Assembly: GCF_000350225.1 (NCBI RefSeq)
Contig: NW_005179082.1
Location: 97,961 to 161,960 of the forward strand
Direction: 5' to 3'
DNA from: Chondrus crispus
Taxonomy: Eukaryota > Rhodophyta > Florideophyceae > Gigartinales > Gigartinaceae
DNA length: 64,000 nucleotides
Shown one piece after another: positions 21,401 to 31,326 of this stretch. Position numbers and translations under genes: made by a program. The notes beneath the pieces were generated by a model that was not told where the DNA came from, searched no databases, and saw only the letters and a list, made by a program, of their open reading frames with translations. Each line of letters begins with the position of its first letter. Positions within the stretch are counted from its first letter, which is position 1.

Positions 21401-23643
21401 TCCATGAGACTCAGTCGGCTCGGCTCTGAATACGCCTTGCATGGCTTTTGCGGAGGTAGCCCATACAACGCGGTCGAGTTCGAAACGGTAGTAGATGGTG
21501 TGTAGCGGGTGGAATAAACGTCAGCCTTGCTCGGTACAAGCAACTTTCTCGCAATCAGCTTTGACCTCGTATGCCGCTTGCCGATTGCGCCAACCGGGCG
21601 CAGGCGCCCAAGCCGTCGCTCAACTAAGTCATCCTCAAAAATGCCGCTGAGTTCAGAATTCACAGCCTTGTTGTCGGGTCTTGACGCCATTACGCGCTGT
21701 TTGCGGAGAACGGAAAGGGCCATAGCCATCACGTCCTCAGAGAAGGCCGAGCGACCGGCACCCCGTCCGGTAGTAGTGCGCGTATCCTTGGGCGGCTTGT
21801 GCTCATCTGTATCAATTTCCATATCCGAATCTCGCACGAGCTTACTACCATCTGAGTTGGATTGCGAAAGGCTCGCATCTTGATCCGCAGAGCGACCTAT
21901 GCTGTTGGTTTGCTCGGGCGGTAACGACCTCCCGGACACATCCGGCTCTGAAAGCGGGTTGTCTGTGCCTGGAAGTCGGTCATCAATGCTGTTTCCGAAA
22001 AACTTTGTTACATCATCATCAAAGGCTGTGAAATCAGTCATGTCCATGCCTGGACCACTATCAAAACCGCCTTGTTCACCCGATGTGTCACCATCCAACA
22101 AGAAAGCATCAAGACCTTCAGAACTTCCTGAACGTTTTGTTATGTTTGGTACAGGCGCTTCGGCAGAAACTTGTTTTTGATCATCTTCGGGTTGAGCTAT
22201 GTTGCTACTCCTGTTAGCTTTCGTGTTAGATTCGGCGTCAGCTCCTGAAGTCTTGGTTCCAGCAGTCGGGCTATTGTGGGTCTCGGAAGTTGTATCGTTT
22301 TCCGTTTTGGTGTGTTTACCAACCTCGTCCTCATGGTGTTCAAACGACGGTGGTGGGATGCCATGTGCCAGTGGGTGATGCAAAACCGGGACTGGTTCTG
22401 CTTTCCCTTCCTTCCTCGCAAGCTCCAAAGCATCGTTGAGCGATTTCGCGGTTGGAGCGTCGGCGGCGAAGCGGTCGCGAAGCGTGGCGAGTGGGTCAAG
22501 CTGATGCGGTAGAGAACGAGATGCTGAGGTCTTCTCTGGCTTGGGTTCAGTCTTAACGTCCGCAGGCACATCGGACATAGCAGAGCCGGGGGAGCGTGGG
22601 CGCTTGCGAGAACGAGCGGGCGACTTGGGCTGGGCGGCCTTGGCGGTCGAATCTTGTTGTGACGCGTCAGCCGGTACAGAGTTTTGCGCGCCGTTCTTCG
22701 CGGCAGAGGAGGCAGACAATGCAGAGGAAGCGGAGGCCTGGGAGATGATAGACCTCGGGGGTTGCTCCGTGAGGACACATACCCTTGGAAACGGGACGTC
22801 ATGGCCGTCGGACATTTTGAGGAAGACGACTGCATCATCCTCGAGATTTCCTGGTGGCAGGAGGCCTGCTTCACGCCAGCGGGCGATAACGGAGGCTGAA
22901 AGCGCATCACCGGCGATGGCGCGGGCGGCGAGGACGGCAGATGTCCCCAGCGGGGCAGCGAGGACGGGAATGTGCTCGCCAGCGAGGGCAGCCGCAGAAT
23001 CCGGGTCTTGGAGATGGCGGGCGAGCGACTTGGACACGCGGAGACGCGCGACAACGGTAGGCTCGGCAGGGGAGAGGACCGACAGCGAGAACGAGTAGGC
23101 TAGGCCTGCCGAGGGGTGGATGAGGCGGTCACCGAGCACGCGAACGCCCTCGGAGCGCAGAGCGATGGGGATGGAGCGACGCAGAGCAGCGAGAAAGGCC
23201 TCGGTCGGCGCTGGGGGAGAAGAGGGGTGCCATACGCCGGTGTCGGCGATGGCGAAAACCGGAGCGAGAAGATCCTTAGAGCGGGCGAGGAGCGTGGCAG
23301 GAGCGAATACCCAGAGAGTTGGTTGGACAGAGGCGGCGGGGGAGGAGGAGCGGTGGTGCTTGGCGGAGGGGGCCGTAGATTTTGGGAGCGGGGTGGGGAC
23401 GAGTAGGGCCGGAAGAGTGCCTGGGAGGGACTCTTGTAGGAGGGCGGCGGCAGCCGTGGGCAGAGCGAGGGAGGAGCCGAGGCCATGTTCGAGGTAGCGT
23501 GCCCGGGAGTGAAGCGGGGAGTTGAGGTGAGGGCGGGTGGGGGTGTGGGAGAAGCGGGCGTAGTGGATATTGGTGAGGTTGGAGAAAGTGATAGCGGAGA
23601 CGGACACGTCCGGCGCGTAGGGATCGCGAGGCGGGGAAATCAT
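18445..23643 (-). CDS. MED13: Mediator complex subunit 13 (MED13)
   Basis: A 1732-residue intronless protein. ATG 23643 is preferred because it opens FSNLTNIHYARF, which resembles the N-terminal MED13 strand; the frame also runs on through the gap to an ATG at 23838. The N-terminal 300 residues include TLWVFAPATLL. The middle is disordered and acidic/Ser-rich. The C-terminal MED13 region is clear: WIETPSGVLPLWEKTGLEPY, then VEYVAVAPKD, FLRDLSAAYEECSFGRHSA and IVAYIVSPYENGD. Near the end LHLAYSFCESSSRYVFVWTS and ISKFAVAASRRKAFWCMWVR match the terminal PIWI-like fold. Known role: MED13 tethers the CDK8/cyclin C/MED12 kinase module to core Mediator in the nucleus. The upstream flank contains a 100-N gap, so the promoter and possibly a first exon are unresolved. 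Confidence 0.9.
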   Translation of the reverse strand: MISPPRDPYAPDVSVSAITFSNLTNIHYARFSHTPTRPHLNSPLHSRARYLEHGLGSSLALPTAAAALLQESLPGTLPALLVPTPLPKSTAPSAKHHRSSSPAASVQPTLWVFAPATLLARSKDLLAPVFAIADTGVWHPSSPPAPTEAFLAALRRSIPIALRSEGVRVLGDRLIHPSAGLAYSFSLSVLSPAEPTVVARLRVSKSLARHLQDPDSAAALAGEHIPVLAAPLGTSAVLAARAIAGDALSASVIARWREAGLLPPGNLEDDAVVFLKMSDGHDVPFPRVCVLTEQPPRSIISQASASSALSASSAAKNGAQNSVPADASQQDSTAKAAQPKSPARSRKRPRSPGSAMSDVPADVKTEPKPEKTSASRSLPHQLDPLATLRDRFAADAPTAKSLNDALELARKEGKAEPVPVLHHPLAHGIPPPSFEHHEDEVGKHTKTENDTTSETHNSPTAGTKTSGADAESNTKANRSSNIAQPEDDQKQVSAEAPVPNITKRSGSSEGLDAFLLDGDTSGEQGGFDSGPGMDMTDFTAFDDDVTKFFGNSIDDRLPGTDNPLSEPDVSGRSLPPEQTNSIGRSADQDASLSQSNSDGSKLVRDSDMEIDTDEHKPPKDTRTTTGRGAGRSAFSEDVMAMALSVLRKQRVMASRPDNKAVNSELSGIFEDDLVERRLGRLRPVGAIGKRHTRSKLIARKLLVPSKADVYSTRYTPSTTVSNSTALYGLPPQKPCKAYSEPSRLSLMDMYIPRRKLKAFMRLRKTGKPFTRESTLTLSDSEDSDSSDCEDEETRPTNSNIYSGVGRNANGKTENIVEESRKHSAHATGHTDWQAKGHSGKSEPSSVKIVDMVAVDCVSACMVLASSQLLPLSFSPVSYESESPSAAAENSESGEPLREDVGAKSTESHDGDIKPPNSAASRSQPITQVASPVSLPVAVAKREREMLALLTILEMQAFSMSELDLFRDEKVSQKRKAFALGSRQDPAPREESQNTVSSATVRCVVHGLPRILNTSRAFGSCSAELRSLHKEVPAMEIRGPLSVNDVLGGNSSVFPLERPRVCVGYNNDWIETPSGVLPLWEKTGLEPYSERKNVEYVAVAPKDMESDVRLFLRDLSAAYEECSFGRHSAMPFDAVTLISNSMVKPDPRGLMKNPDLLSDVDKAMAEQYHLAITGLCTKLDAVTREHRKNASGVATNIVAYIVSPYENGDMAANVALLKAVAPLVSSIPGTVPSTVAMFGSNVLGGSLPPAPWRSSPASKSVVSITVRVLPREVVNRQLCGHVQIRCLLEKSLRPQLMKAVSFAVFSSIRSKRVRTSLIDGDVAGVIARTALMPDDLMSPMTPDIVAESPGAPPAAPVSPKGTLTEENVGSPPTNSAALPHAFIDQSVALSPSFLHEPAIVLSGVGKHLGQVDARADIVLHLAYSFCESSSRYVFVWTSQRGEMLDIATVPISKFAVAASRRKAFWCMWVRGQRWKIPYVKDIHATVTKLGPLVEGEVDDWEWVLAKVMRAKAASADKHSEDQPDEKVIRRFPPLVDQPRGEDIADLYSDHPTPATPGNLHHANPGATSKPSISLETKMPGISSVSILNVCEADEQFLLAPGEKSDTNQCGFVLVSLDSTSGRRKPLASAVLARFEEKDITAIQLNVFRHYGKERQGEDMVDDRSPWDAAAVETIASNIASNFHDLRYVGAPPSWPQSHWMSSYPIHLDVVRRFQRQVEFVHASAFGPDILGLK

Positions 23644-23722
23644 GGCGGCAAGGCGGGTGGGGTGCAGGAGGTGAAGGGGGGATACGGGGGCGGGGGCCAG
23701 GTTAGATGAAGCCTGGGGAACG

Positions 23723-23822
23723 NNNNNNNNNNNNNNNNNNNNNNNNNNNNNNNNNNNNNNNNNNNNNNNNNNNNNNNNNNNNNNNNNNNNNNNNNNNNNN
23801 NNNNNNNNNNNNNNNNNNNNNN
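23723..23822. other. Assembly gap (100 N)
   Basis: Exactly 100 N, 80 bases upstream of the chosen MED13 start. Confidence 1.
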
Positions 23823-24350
23823 GTCTATGGGCGTGCATGAGACATTAAAGCATATTATACAATACCATATGCTCGAGTTCATGAAGAAAATGCAGTGTCA
23901 GTTTAGTTTTCGACTCAAGTCCTTCCTAACACTGCCTAAAAATTATACCCACCCAGAGCCACAGATGAAATTACACTGAAGTGACGCGTCCATTGCAGAG
24001 ACTGCACTACGCCCTGTCGTCGTAGATACAAGAAATCTCGATGCAGGCATATACTCCGTCAAGTCAGTCTTCAATCGGGATCAAATGAGCAAGAGTCATT
24101 GGTTCTATGTGCTAAGGTTCTTGTCCACATTAACTCCAAAACCGCCTGGTACCAGCAATCAATAGAGTAACTGCATAGGGTGCGTAGAAAAGTGCAGAGG
24201 GGGGTGGCTCGGCGTGTTTTCGTATCAAGCGGCGCGAGGTGGTGAAGCAGGGCGCTTTCTTGCGCCAATTGTGCGCCGCCTCTGCGTCACCAATGCTGTA
24301 ATTTGCCAGCCCTTCCCCCCGTGCATGCACGACAAGTGTTGTTACGTTAC
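23823..24350. other. Intergenic, MED13/FAHD1 divergent region
   Basis: About 530 bp between divergent genes; it should hold both promoters. No TATA box or other motif could be assigned with confidence. Confidence 0.4.
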
Positions 24351-25262
24351 ATGATTGGCTTATGCGCGCGCGCAGCGCTTGCTACTCGTGCTCTTGTATC
24401 CAATCTCATCGCGGCGACATGCAGACGTGCCGCCTCCTCCTCGGGCCCAGACCCCCTCCCCCACCGCGCCATGCCTGCTCCCTCCACCACCTTCCTTCCA
24501 ACGCCCGCGCCATTTCCCCTCCGTCCCGTCATGACGCTCCCCCTCCCGCCGCGCGCAGACGCCCTTCTGCGCACCTCCAGCCGCAAGGCAGTCGCCGTCG
24601 CGCTCAACTATGCCGCGCACGCCGCCGAGATGCAATCGTCCCTCCCCGTTCCCCGCGCCGCTCCCTACTGGTTTTTCAAGCCCTCCACGTCCTATCTGCC
24701 TCCCGATTCGGGCCCCGCTCTGCTCCCCGAGTTCTCCACAGTTCACCACGAAGTCGAGCTGGGCGTCGTCATTGGCAAGCGCGCCACTGATGTGCCTAGG
24801 CACCTCGCGCACAAGTACATCCTCGGATACATCTGCGCCATCGATCTAACCGCTCGCAACTGGCAAACACAGGCAAAGGAAATGGGCCGCCCTTGGTCTA
24901 TCGCCAAAGGCTGTGACACCTTTCTCCCCCACTCCACGCTGGTCCCTGCCGACGCGATTCCCTTAGACAAGGACACTGGCGTGGCGGACGTCAATCTCTA
25001 CCTCGACGTCAACGGGGAGAGACGACAGTCTGGGTCGACAAAGGATATGATCTGGACGGTGCCAGAGCTAATCGAACACGTGTCGAGCTACGTCACGCTA
25101 GAAGAGTGGGACCTGCTGCTCACTGGCACGCCTGAGGGCGTGTCGGAACTCAACCATGGCGACGTCGTGACGGCGGGCATTCAGGGGATCGTCGACCTCA
25201 AGTTCGACGTTGTGCGCAAGGCGGAACTTCGAAGCCCGGATGTGCGCGCGGCGCGACAGTGA
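24351..25262 (+). CDS. FAHD1: FAHD1-like acylpyruvase / oxaloacetate decarboxylase
   Basis: A 303-residue protein from ATG 24351; a second in-frame ATG at 24471 would give a shorter form. The first 40 residues (MIGLCARAALATRALVSNL, Arg/Ala-rich, no acids) look like a mitochondrial presequence. The fumarylacetoacetase-hydrolase fold follows: VAVALNYAAHAAEM, WFFKPSTSYL, the metal-binding HHEVELGVVIGKR, then GYICAIDLTARNWQTQAK, PWSIAKGCDTFLP, GSTKDMIWTVPELIEHVSS and LLLTGTPEGVSEL. Known family activity: Mg-dependent hydrolysis of acylpyruvates and decarboxylation of oxaloacetate in mitochondria. An oddity is EEWDLLLTGTP where relatives have GDL(I/V)LTGTP (Gly to Trp). No intron. Confidence 0.92.
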   Translation: MIGLCARAALATRALVSNLIAATCRRAASSSGPDPLPHRAMPAPSTTFLPTPAPFPLRPVMTLPLPPRADALLRTSSRKAVAVALNYAAHAAEMQSSLPVPRAAPYWFFKPSTSYLPPDSGPALLPEFSTVHHEVELGVVIGKRATDVPRHLAHKYILGYICAIDLTARNWQTQAKEMGRPWSIAKGCDTFLPHSTLVPADAIPLDKDTGVADVNLYLDVNGERRQSGSTKDMIWTVPELIEHVSSYVTLEEWDLLLTGTPEGVSELNHGDVVTAGIQGIVDLKFDVVRKAELRSPDVRAARQ

Positions 25263-25920
25263 CGTCGACGGCACCGCCGGTGTGCTAATGCATTGATGGC
25301 AACAAACGACGGGAGAAAAATACACCTTTTTTTTTGGCGATCCCCAATGTCAGGCCATTTGCGACGAGTGGCACAGGGAGGCCGTCGCCTTGCGTACAGT
25401 ACAGCATGAGGCGGCCGCTACCCTCTTCGGCGGCGCCGTTTTGAAGCACTCTGGATATGTCCTTGATTGTTCCCGCTCTCCCCCTTCAATCACCGCGGCG
25501 GCCGAGTAGGCATCTCGAATGATGCAGGTATACAACAGTAGGCTAGAATGTGCAGTCCATCAATACAGTGGCACTGCACAGCTTCACTTCACTCGTCGCG
25601 ACATTCAGTGAAATGTGGCGCAGAATCGCCAACTACAACCAAGGGGTTGAAACCGTAAACCACCTTCGCCGGGGGCTAGCGCGTACAAAGCGAGAAAAAA
25701 AAAACTAGAACCTCGTTCCATGCAAAGCGAAAGGGATGTATGTGAGTGTGTTTAATAGCAACGCTAACCCGGACGAGGGTCAACCACCCCCTCCCGCCAG
25801 CATAAACACGGCTAGGCGTGGTTAGCGCAGCCGGGAGGATATGCGCATACGAACGAAATCGAACGACGACGACGATGCAAGGTGTGAACAAAACCGCGCG
25901 AGTAGGCGTCATTAGGGCGA
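25263..25920. other. Intergenic between convergent FAHD1 and cytochrome c
   Basis: The 3' flanks of two convergent genes. T/A homopolymers lie near 25327 and 25696. No other feature is seen. Confidence 0.4.
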
Positions 25921-26345
25921 TTAGCTCGTATGAGTCTTCAAAAATTCGATGAGATCGGCGCGGTCCTGCTCCTTCTTGAGCCCCGCGAAGACCATCTTGG
26001 TGCCCTTGATGTACCTCTTGGGGTTGAGCAGGTATTCAAAGAGGGTCTGGTCGCTCCAGATGATGCCCGAGTTTTTGTTGGCGGCCGTGTACGCAAAACC
26101 CTCGACCGAGCCGGATTGGCGGCCGAACAGGCCCCACAGGTTGGGGCCCTGCTTGGTGCCGCCGCCTTGGTCGTCTGTACGCGAGAAAAAATTGGAGAGG
26201 AGGAGTTGGAGCAAGTTAGTCAATGCGATCGCGTGGATCGGGAGGGCGGAGGAAATTGGAGCCGGCACGTACATGTGTGACATTGGGAGCACTTCGTCTT
26301 GAAGATCTTGGCTCCCTTTTCGATGCGACCAGCGGGGATACCCAT
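25921..26345 (-). CDS. CYC: Cytochrome c (mitochondrial, spliced)
   Basis: Two exons, 26345-26273 and 26174-25921, joined across a 98-bp intron (donor GTACGT at 26272, acceptor CAG ending at 26175), give 108 residues. Exon 1 starts [15 protein letters not shown] and contains the haem-binding CSQCHT. The codon split by the intron becomes Tyr, giving [20 protein letters not shown]. Exon 2 keeps [12 protein letters not shown] and KMVFAG, with the Met that ligates haem iron, and ends FLKTHTS. Known role: electron carrier between complexes III and IV in the mitochondrial intermembrane space. Unusually for cytochrome c, the intron lies directly after the haem motif. Length and motifs are typical. 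Confidence 0.96.
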
Positions 26346-27704
26346 TTCGAGGAAAAGGCGGGGGAATGCGCAAGTGAAGAAAGGTGAAGGTCGGAACCGG
26401 AGCACGGTAGATGGACGAGAGGGTGGCGAGGTCAACTGCAAGGCCAATGCGCTAAAGTGCAAGTCAAAAACTAGACAAATTGGGGCGTGGTCGGATTGAG
26501 GTGGAATTGTGGCGCGTTAGATTCGATGGTGACGACGAGCCATCGGCACTGCCATACGGACGTTTCGCCGGGTGCCAAGTGTCGAGAGACCGGTCGCTGG
26601 CAAGAGCACCGGAAAATTGGAGCCGGACGATGCTGTCAGCGACAACAATGCTTACATAATGCTGGGGCGGTGTGGCACGCGTGACGACTGCCACAAGCAC
26701 TGTACAGCACCTCGTGCTCGAACGAGCACGTGCCTTGTCCTCTTCCTCACCTCGGCAACTACAGTACCATGGATGCTGTCGCCGGTGCGCAGAGCGGTAT
26801 CATAGGAGCACAGCCAGTGTAGACAACAGTGACCTCATATGAGGCTACTTTTCAACTTCTTTTTCTCGACTTGCGCTTACTCAACAAGAAGGAAAAGGTA
26901 CTCTCGCCACCGCAGTTGACTTTTGCGTTGCGGAAGGATGGAGTTTGGTGAGGTCTGCAAGTCTTTTCCAGCTCATTTTAGACTTGCCTAAAAAGAAGCT
27001 TTATGACCAACCTCAAAACGTTAGATGTTGATATCTTCGAAACTAAAAGGCCTGTTTAAAATGTCAACCGGGTACTGAAACTTTATTGGATTCTGAGACT
27101 TTCTGCGTATTGATAACTGCTATCTCAATGTTTTGCAAGATGTTATTGCCGAGGGCATGCACGTTAAAGAAATGGCTTCCAAACTGACTTATACAGTCGA
27201 TATTAATGTATATATATTTTAGCAAAAAAATGCTGGCCTCGTTTGAGGCCATACCTGATCTCATATGGGGCAAACCGCTTGTCCTCTAGACACTCTAGCA
27301 CGAGCAAATGCGACCCCCTTGATGAATGCCCTCTCAAGTCGCATCCGCCACGCCGCCCCGCTGACTCGTCATATTCGTTTCGGCTGTCGACAGCCTCTCT
27401 GGTCACCAGGGAGCGAAGCATAGCTCATGCAGCCAATATTCGCTTCCGTCGCCAGTGACCCGCGCCTTGTGCATGCGCCATGCGCCATAGCTCGTCCATA
27501 ATGCAGCCGTGCACACATGCAGAACATGCATCATACAGTAAACGATCCACACCGTACCACCCACTTGACATCTTGACATAACAGAACATTTCTTAACATA
27601 ACAGAACCCACCCCCTTCCCCCCCCCCCCCCCCCCCCCCCCCCCGGCCTGGACTGCCCTCCTATGATCCCTCCCCCCTGTCCTCACGATCCTTCAACCCC
27701 AGTC
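26346..27704. other. Intergenic stretch with a C27 homopolymer
   Basis: No gene recognised. GGCCTCGTTTGAGGCC (27235-27250) is a short palindrome. The sequence ACATAACAGAAC occurs twice near 27580-27610. It is followed by 27 consecutive C (27618-27644), just 60 bp upstream of the HAD gene start. Confidence 0.5.
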
Positions 27705-28486
27705 ATGAAGCTCCCCGACCTGGACCTGCAAGCCCTCTTCTTTGACCTCGACGGCACGTAAGTTCTCCTCCTTCTCCCGCCCTAGCATCCACAATTTTCT
27801 CCCACAGCTTTCTCCCATCACCTTCTAACATCCATTCCAGCTGCGTCAACTCGGACCACATCCACTTTTCCACATACCGCGACATCCTTCTGGAGCTCGC
27901 CCCAACGTTTAACTCTGGCCTCCCGATCACCCGCACCTATTACGACACTCACATGTCGGGTCGTCAAAATCCCGAACTGGTCGCGTCCCTCCTCCCCTCT
28001 GTCCCGCTCCCCATTCGCACGCGTCTCTGGCAGGCCAAAGAGGCGCGCTACGAGGACCACATCACGCGCGGCGTGCCGCCCATCTCCGGTCTTCCAGATC
28101 TCCTCTCCCTCGCGCGCACAAAGCACCTCCGGACATATGTTGTGACCAACGCCCCCAGGGGGTCCTGCCACAAAACCATGGCCGCTATTGGAATCGCGGA
28201 GCACTTTGGCTCGCACGTCATCGTCGCCGAGGACTGCGCCGCGCCCAAGCCTGACCCGGCGCCGTATCTGACGGCGCTAAAGCTGGCCGGCGTGCGCCCG
28301 GACCAGGCCGTCGTGTTCGAAGACTCGCCTTCCGGCACGTGCAGCGCCGTTGCCGCAGGGCTGCTAACGATCGGCGTGCGGTCGACGCAGACGGACGAAA
28401 CGCTCCGCGCGGCCGGGGCGACTTTGACGATCGGCGACTACCGCGACGCGGTTCTCCACAAGGCGCTCGCCAAGTGGGTCTCCTAG
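27705..28486 (+). CDS. HAD-superfamily phosphatase (beta-phosphoglucomutase-like)
   Basis: Exon 1 (27705-27757) and exon 2 (27841-28486) flank an 83-bp intron (GTAAGT...CCAG) and encode 232 residues. The intron falls inside the first catalytic motif: splicing recreates FFDLDGTCVNSDH, the DxDGT nucleophile loop. Motif II is VVTNAP, motif III AKPDPAPYLTALKLAG (Lys) and motif IV VVFEDSPSG. The all-helical cap lies between motifs I and II, as in subfamily IA (beta-PGM, gph, deoxyglucose-6-phosphatase types). The substrate cannot be predicted. No clear targeting signal; probably cytosolic. It is convergent with the RING gene, with only 4 bp between stop codons. Confidence 0.9.
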
Positions 28487-28490
28487 GACG

Positions 28491-29000
28491 CTAGTTGAGC
28501 ATGTGGTGCTGCAGTTGCGACACGGCCTCGCGGCGCTTTTCGAGCCGCTTGCGCTGCATGTACGCAAGGTCATCCGTGGGGAGCTCAGCACGGCATAGCG
28601 GGCAGGTGCAGTGGCTGCGCAGCCACGGTACAACGCAGTCGGCGTGGAAGGTGTGCCCGCACGGTAGACGCTTTGCAGGCTCGTTGAATTCGTACTCCTC
28701 CGTGCATATGGGACAGGAGGACGGGCCCGAGGGACCGGGGCGCATGTTGACGACAGGGAGAGTGCGGATCGACTCGGCCGAGGCGGGCGGTTTGCCGGGC
28801 ATCGACGGGTCTGTGTCGGAGACCTGCGCGAGCAGGTGGTCCACCGCCGCGGCGAGGCGCTCATGTTCCGGGCCCGTGGCTTCTGACATACGCGCCACGA
28901 GAAGGGCCAAGCGTAGCATCACAGTCGACGTTGAGGTTTGAGTCGAGGCAGTGTCGCGCTCGTTCGGACGCACGTCGTGCTCTTGGTAGTAGAGATCCAT
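28491..29000 (-). CDS. RING-H2 E3 ubiquitin ligase, RNF126/RNF115-like
   Basis: A 169-residue protein from ATG 29000. The RING-H2 finger is complete: CPICTEEYEFNEPAKRLPCG, HTFHADCVVPWLRSHCTCPL and CR supply C3-H2-C3 ligands. It is preceded by SAESIRTLPVV, the short linker typical of RNF115/RNF126 and plant BTL-type E3s. The N-terminal 80 residues are helical and unlike known zinc fingers, so substrate binding is unknown. The family transfers ubiquitin from E2 enzymes. A non-ATG extension to 29207 is not favoured. A Harbinger transposon sits 206 bp upstream of the start, in the likely promoter. Confidence 0.88.
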   Translation of the reverse strand: MDLYYQEHDVRPNERDTASTQTSTSTVMLRLALLVARMSEATGPEHERLAAAVDHLLAQVSDTDPSMPGKPPASAESIRTLPVVNMRPGPSGPSSCPICTEEYEFNEPAKRLPCGHTFHADCVVPWLRSHCTCPLCRAELPTDDLAYMQRKRLEKRREAVSQLQHHMLN

Positions 29001-29472
29001 AGTTTGGGGGGCGGGGGGCGGGTAGGGGTTGAAGTTTTTCGATCCAAATGCTCGCAGCGGTAAACAAGGTAGAGCCTTCAAAGGGACGTCTGTTTGTGGG
29101 ATTGGGGAAAGACGGAGGCCGTGTGATGTCCGTTGAGGTCTGGATTGGTGCTGGAGGCGAACATCTTCGAGACGTAGACCAGCTGCTCTTGTTGACCTGC
29201 GCTGCAATAGAGAGATTACGAAGCTACAATTTATCCTTAAATCTCGTTACAAATCTACGGAAAATTTTGTGGAACATTTATAGCAGATTTGTTCTCATAT
29301 GTAATTACGAAAGACCAAATGTGATGTAAATATGAGAACTAGCACACGGCATCCCATCGCCGGCGAGTAAGAGACGTCCCCACTACAAGCTAAAGTTTAC
29401 GATACGTATTCCATCCTGTCTGAACGCTAACCTCTCACCCATCACCACGAATTTTGAACCAGTGCAACCATC

Positions 29473-31284
29473 ATGCGGCAAACCGATTTTTCTCTCGCGC
29501 GTGCAATGCAGCGATATCGGTATCAACGCAGACGCATGCTCCTACTGCATGCAATTAACGCACCTTTGCCGTATTTTATACGAGAATATGACAAGGCCAT
29601 GCGTTCTCGTGGTGATGTACTACGCATACGGCTTAGATCTGTCTCCATATCTTCTAACACTTCTAAACTCAACATGTATTCAGACGAGTGGTCCTTAAGG
29701 GATTTCCGTTTCCAGGTGAAAGACATCACCCGAATAAGTGCATGCATGGGCTGGGTATGCGGGAAGACTAAGCAAAATGGTTACAGGTGCGATCCTATAA
29801 CGGCCTGTTGCATTGTTACGTGCAAGCTTGCATTCCCATGCCGTTGGAAAGATGTCGAATACTTATTCGGTATGCATGCACCTGCCTTGAGTGAAATCTT
29901 TTGGGTGGTGTTAGAAACATTTATTGAGGGGAAGGGGTAACTGCTAACTGATCTACGTGAAGGAATGTTGGCGGAGAGGGAGCCCTTGTATGAAGATAGC
30001 ATCCAAATTGCAGGTGCGCCCCTAGACAGTTGTGTAGGGCTTATTGACTGCACGAAGATCAAGATGAACAGGCCAGGCGGACATGGTAGTATGCAACGCA
30101 GTTGCTATTCGGGGCACAATCGCATTCACGGCCTAATCTATCAAACAGTTACAACACCGGATGGATTAAATTTTCTTTGTATGGTCCTGAGGTGGGTCAA
30201 AGGCATGACTTAACCCTTCTCCGCCAGAGCCAACTTGAGGAGCGACTACAGGGCTGTTTAACTATAGTCGATAGGCAGTATTGTGGGATAACTCCTCTCC
30301 GCCCTGGGTTGGGTGAGAGGCGGAGGCTTTAGCGAGGGAGCACGCGGCGCGGACGCGACGCGCTAATTGAACCGATCGGACGAGCTCGCGAAAAGGGGGT
30401 GGCTCACTGGCCGGTTACGCGCAGTCGTCTCGTGGTGCGTGAACGGGAGCGATCGGTAACGGGTTAGAAGCCAGCGCGCGGGACAGACAACCGAAAACGG
30501 ACGTACGTAGGCGCAAAAGGGACGGGGGCGAGCTTGCCCCAGTTTACTGGTGGAGACGGGTGTCAGGTCTTAACCCCTCAGAGGAACGCCTCGGACACCT
30601 GTCCCAGTATACAGTACCTGCCGCCTAGTGCGTACCAGGTACTGTACGCCATTAAAAAACTAGCGCCTCAATTCCTAATTACCGCACGGACGCTGCAGCT
30701 ACACGTGTGTACTACTGTACACACGCGCTGCTTACAGACTACCGCACGGATGCCACGTGTGCTAGCGTACACGCGTCATACTGGTAGACTACCGCTTGGC
30801 CGACACGTGCACTACTGTACACGTACGCCAGATTACGACCGCTCGGCACGCGCGCGCTCCCTACACGTGGGCACACCCGCCCACGTGTCCACCGTGCACG
30901 GCCGCACTGTTAATAATCTCCCCGCGCGCGCGTCCGTCGTTATACTACAAGTATTATCTCTACGGTGATGCTGCGTATATGATCCGGCCCTGGATGCAAG
31001 TAGCATTTCCCCGTATATGGGTAACTGTAGAACAGGATATATGTAATAACAGGATGAGTGCTCTGCGCGTATCCGTCGAATGGAGCTACAAAGACCTCAA
31101 GCAGCTTTGGTCTCCAAACGACTACGCACGTGCTCTAAAAGTCCGCCAGGCGCCCATTGGACTCATATATATGGCTTCAGCTTTATTGCTGAACTTCAAA
31201 ACATGTCTTGAAGCCGGAGGGCAGGTGCAAACGTTCTTCAAGTGCGCCCCACCCGCTCTGACCCAGTACCTCAATGCAGAGTAA
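29473..31284 (+). pseudogene. PIF/Harbinger transposase, split by solo LTR
   Basis: The pieces in order are: 29473-29940 (N-terminal helix-turn-helix region, FRFQVKDITRISACMGW and DPITACCIVTCKLAFPCRW, then DVEYLFGMHAPALSEIFW); an in-frame TAA; 29965 onward with CVGLIDCTKIKMNRPGG (first Asp), CYSGHNRIHGLIYQTVTTPD; a frameshift near 30180; GPEVGQRHDLTLLRQS; the solo LTR; and finally YGDAAYMIRPWMQVAF (second Asp) with SALRVSVEWSYKDLKQLW (catalytic Glu). Removing the LTR and one AGTAT copy restores the frame across the junction. The stop and the shift independently show that it is inactive. Confidence 0.92.
30282..30949. mobile_element. Solo LTR inserted in the Harbinger transposase
   Basis: 668 bp beginning TGTGGGATAAC and ending GTTATACTACA, i.e. 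TG...CA with short imperfect inverted ends. It is flanked by the 5-bp target duplication AGTAT (30277-30281 and 30950-30954). It is non-coding, GC-rich and contains three diverged internal tandem units of about 50 bp, each with 'ACCGC...CACGTG...GTACAC'. These could be U3 enhancer repeats. Solo LTRs arise by recombination between the two LTRs of a full element. Confidence 0.9.
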
Positions 31285-31326
31285 AATATGCGCGCAGCGC
31301 GCACAGCGCGAAGCGGGCGGGTGAGA

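Noticed and set aside
22197-23054. 285-codon minus-strand frame inside MED13
   Set aside because: Out-of-frame Ser/Pro/Arg-rich overlap of the disordered MED13 middle region.
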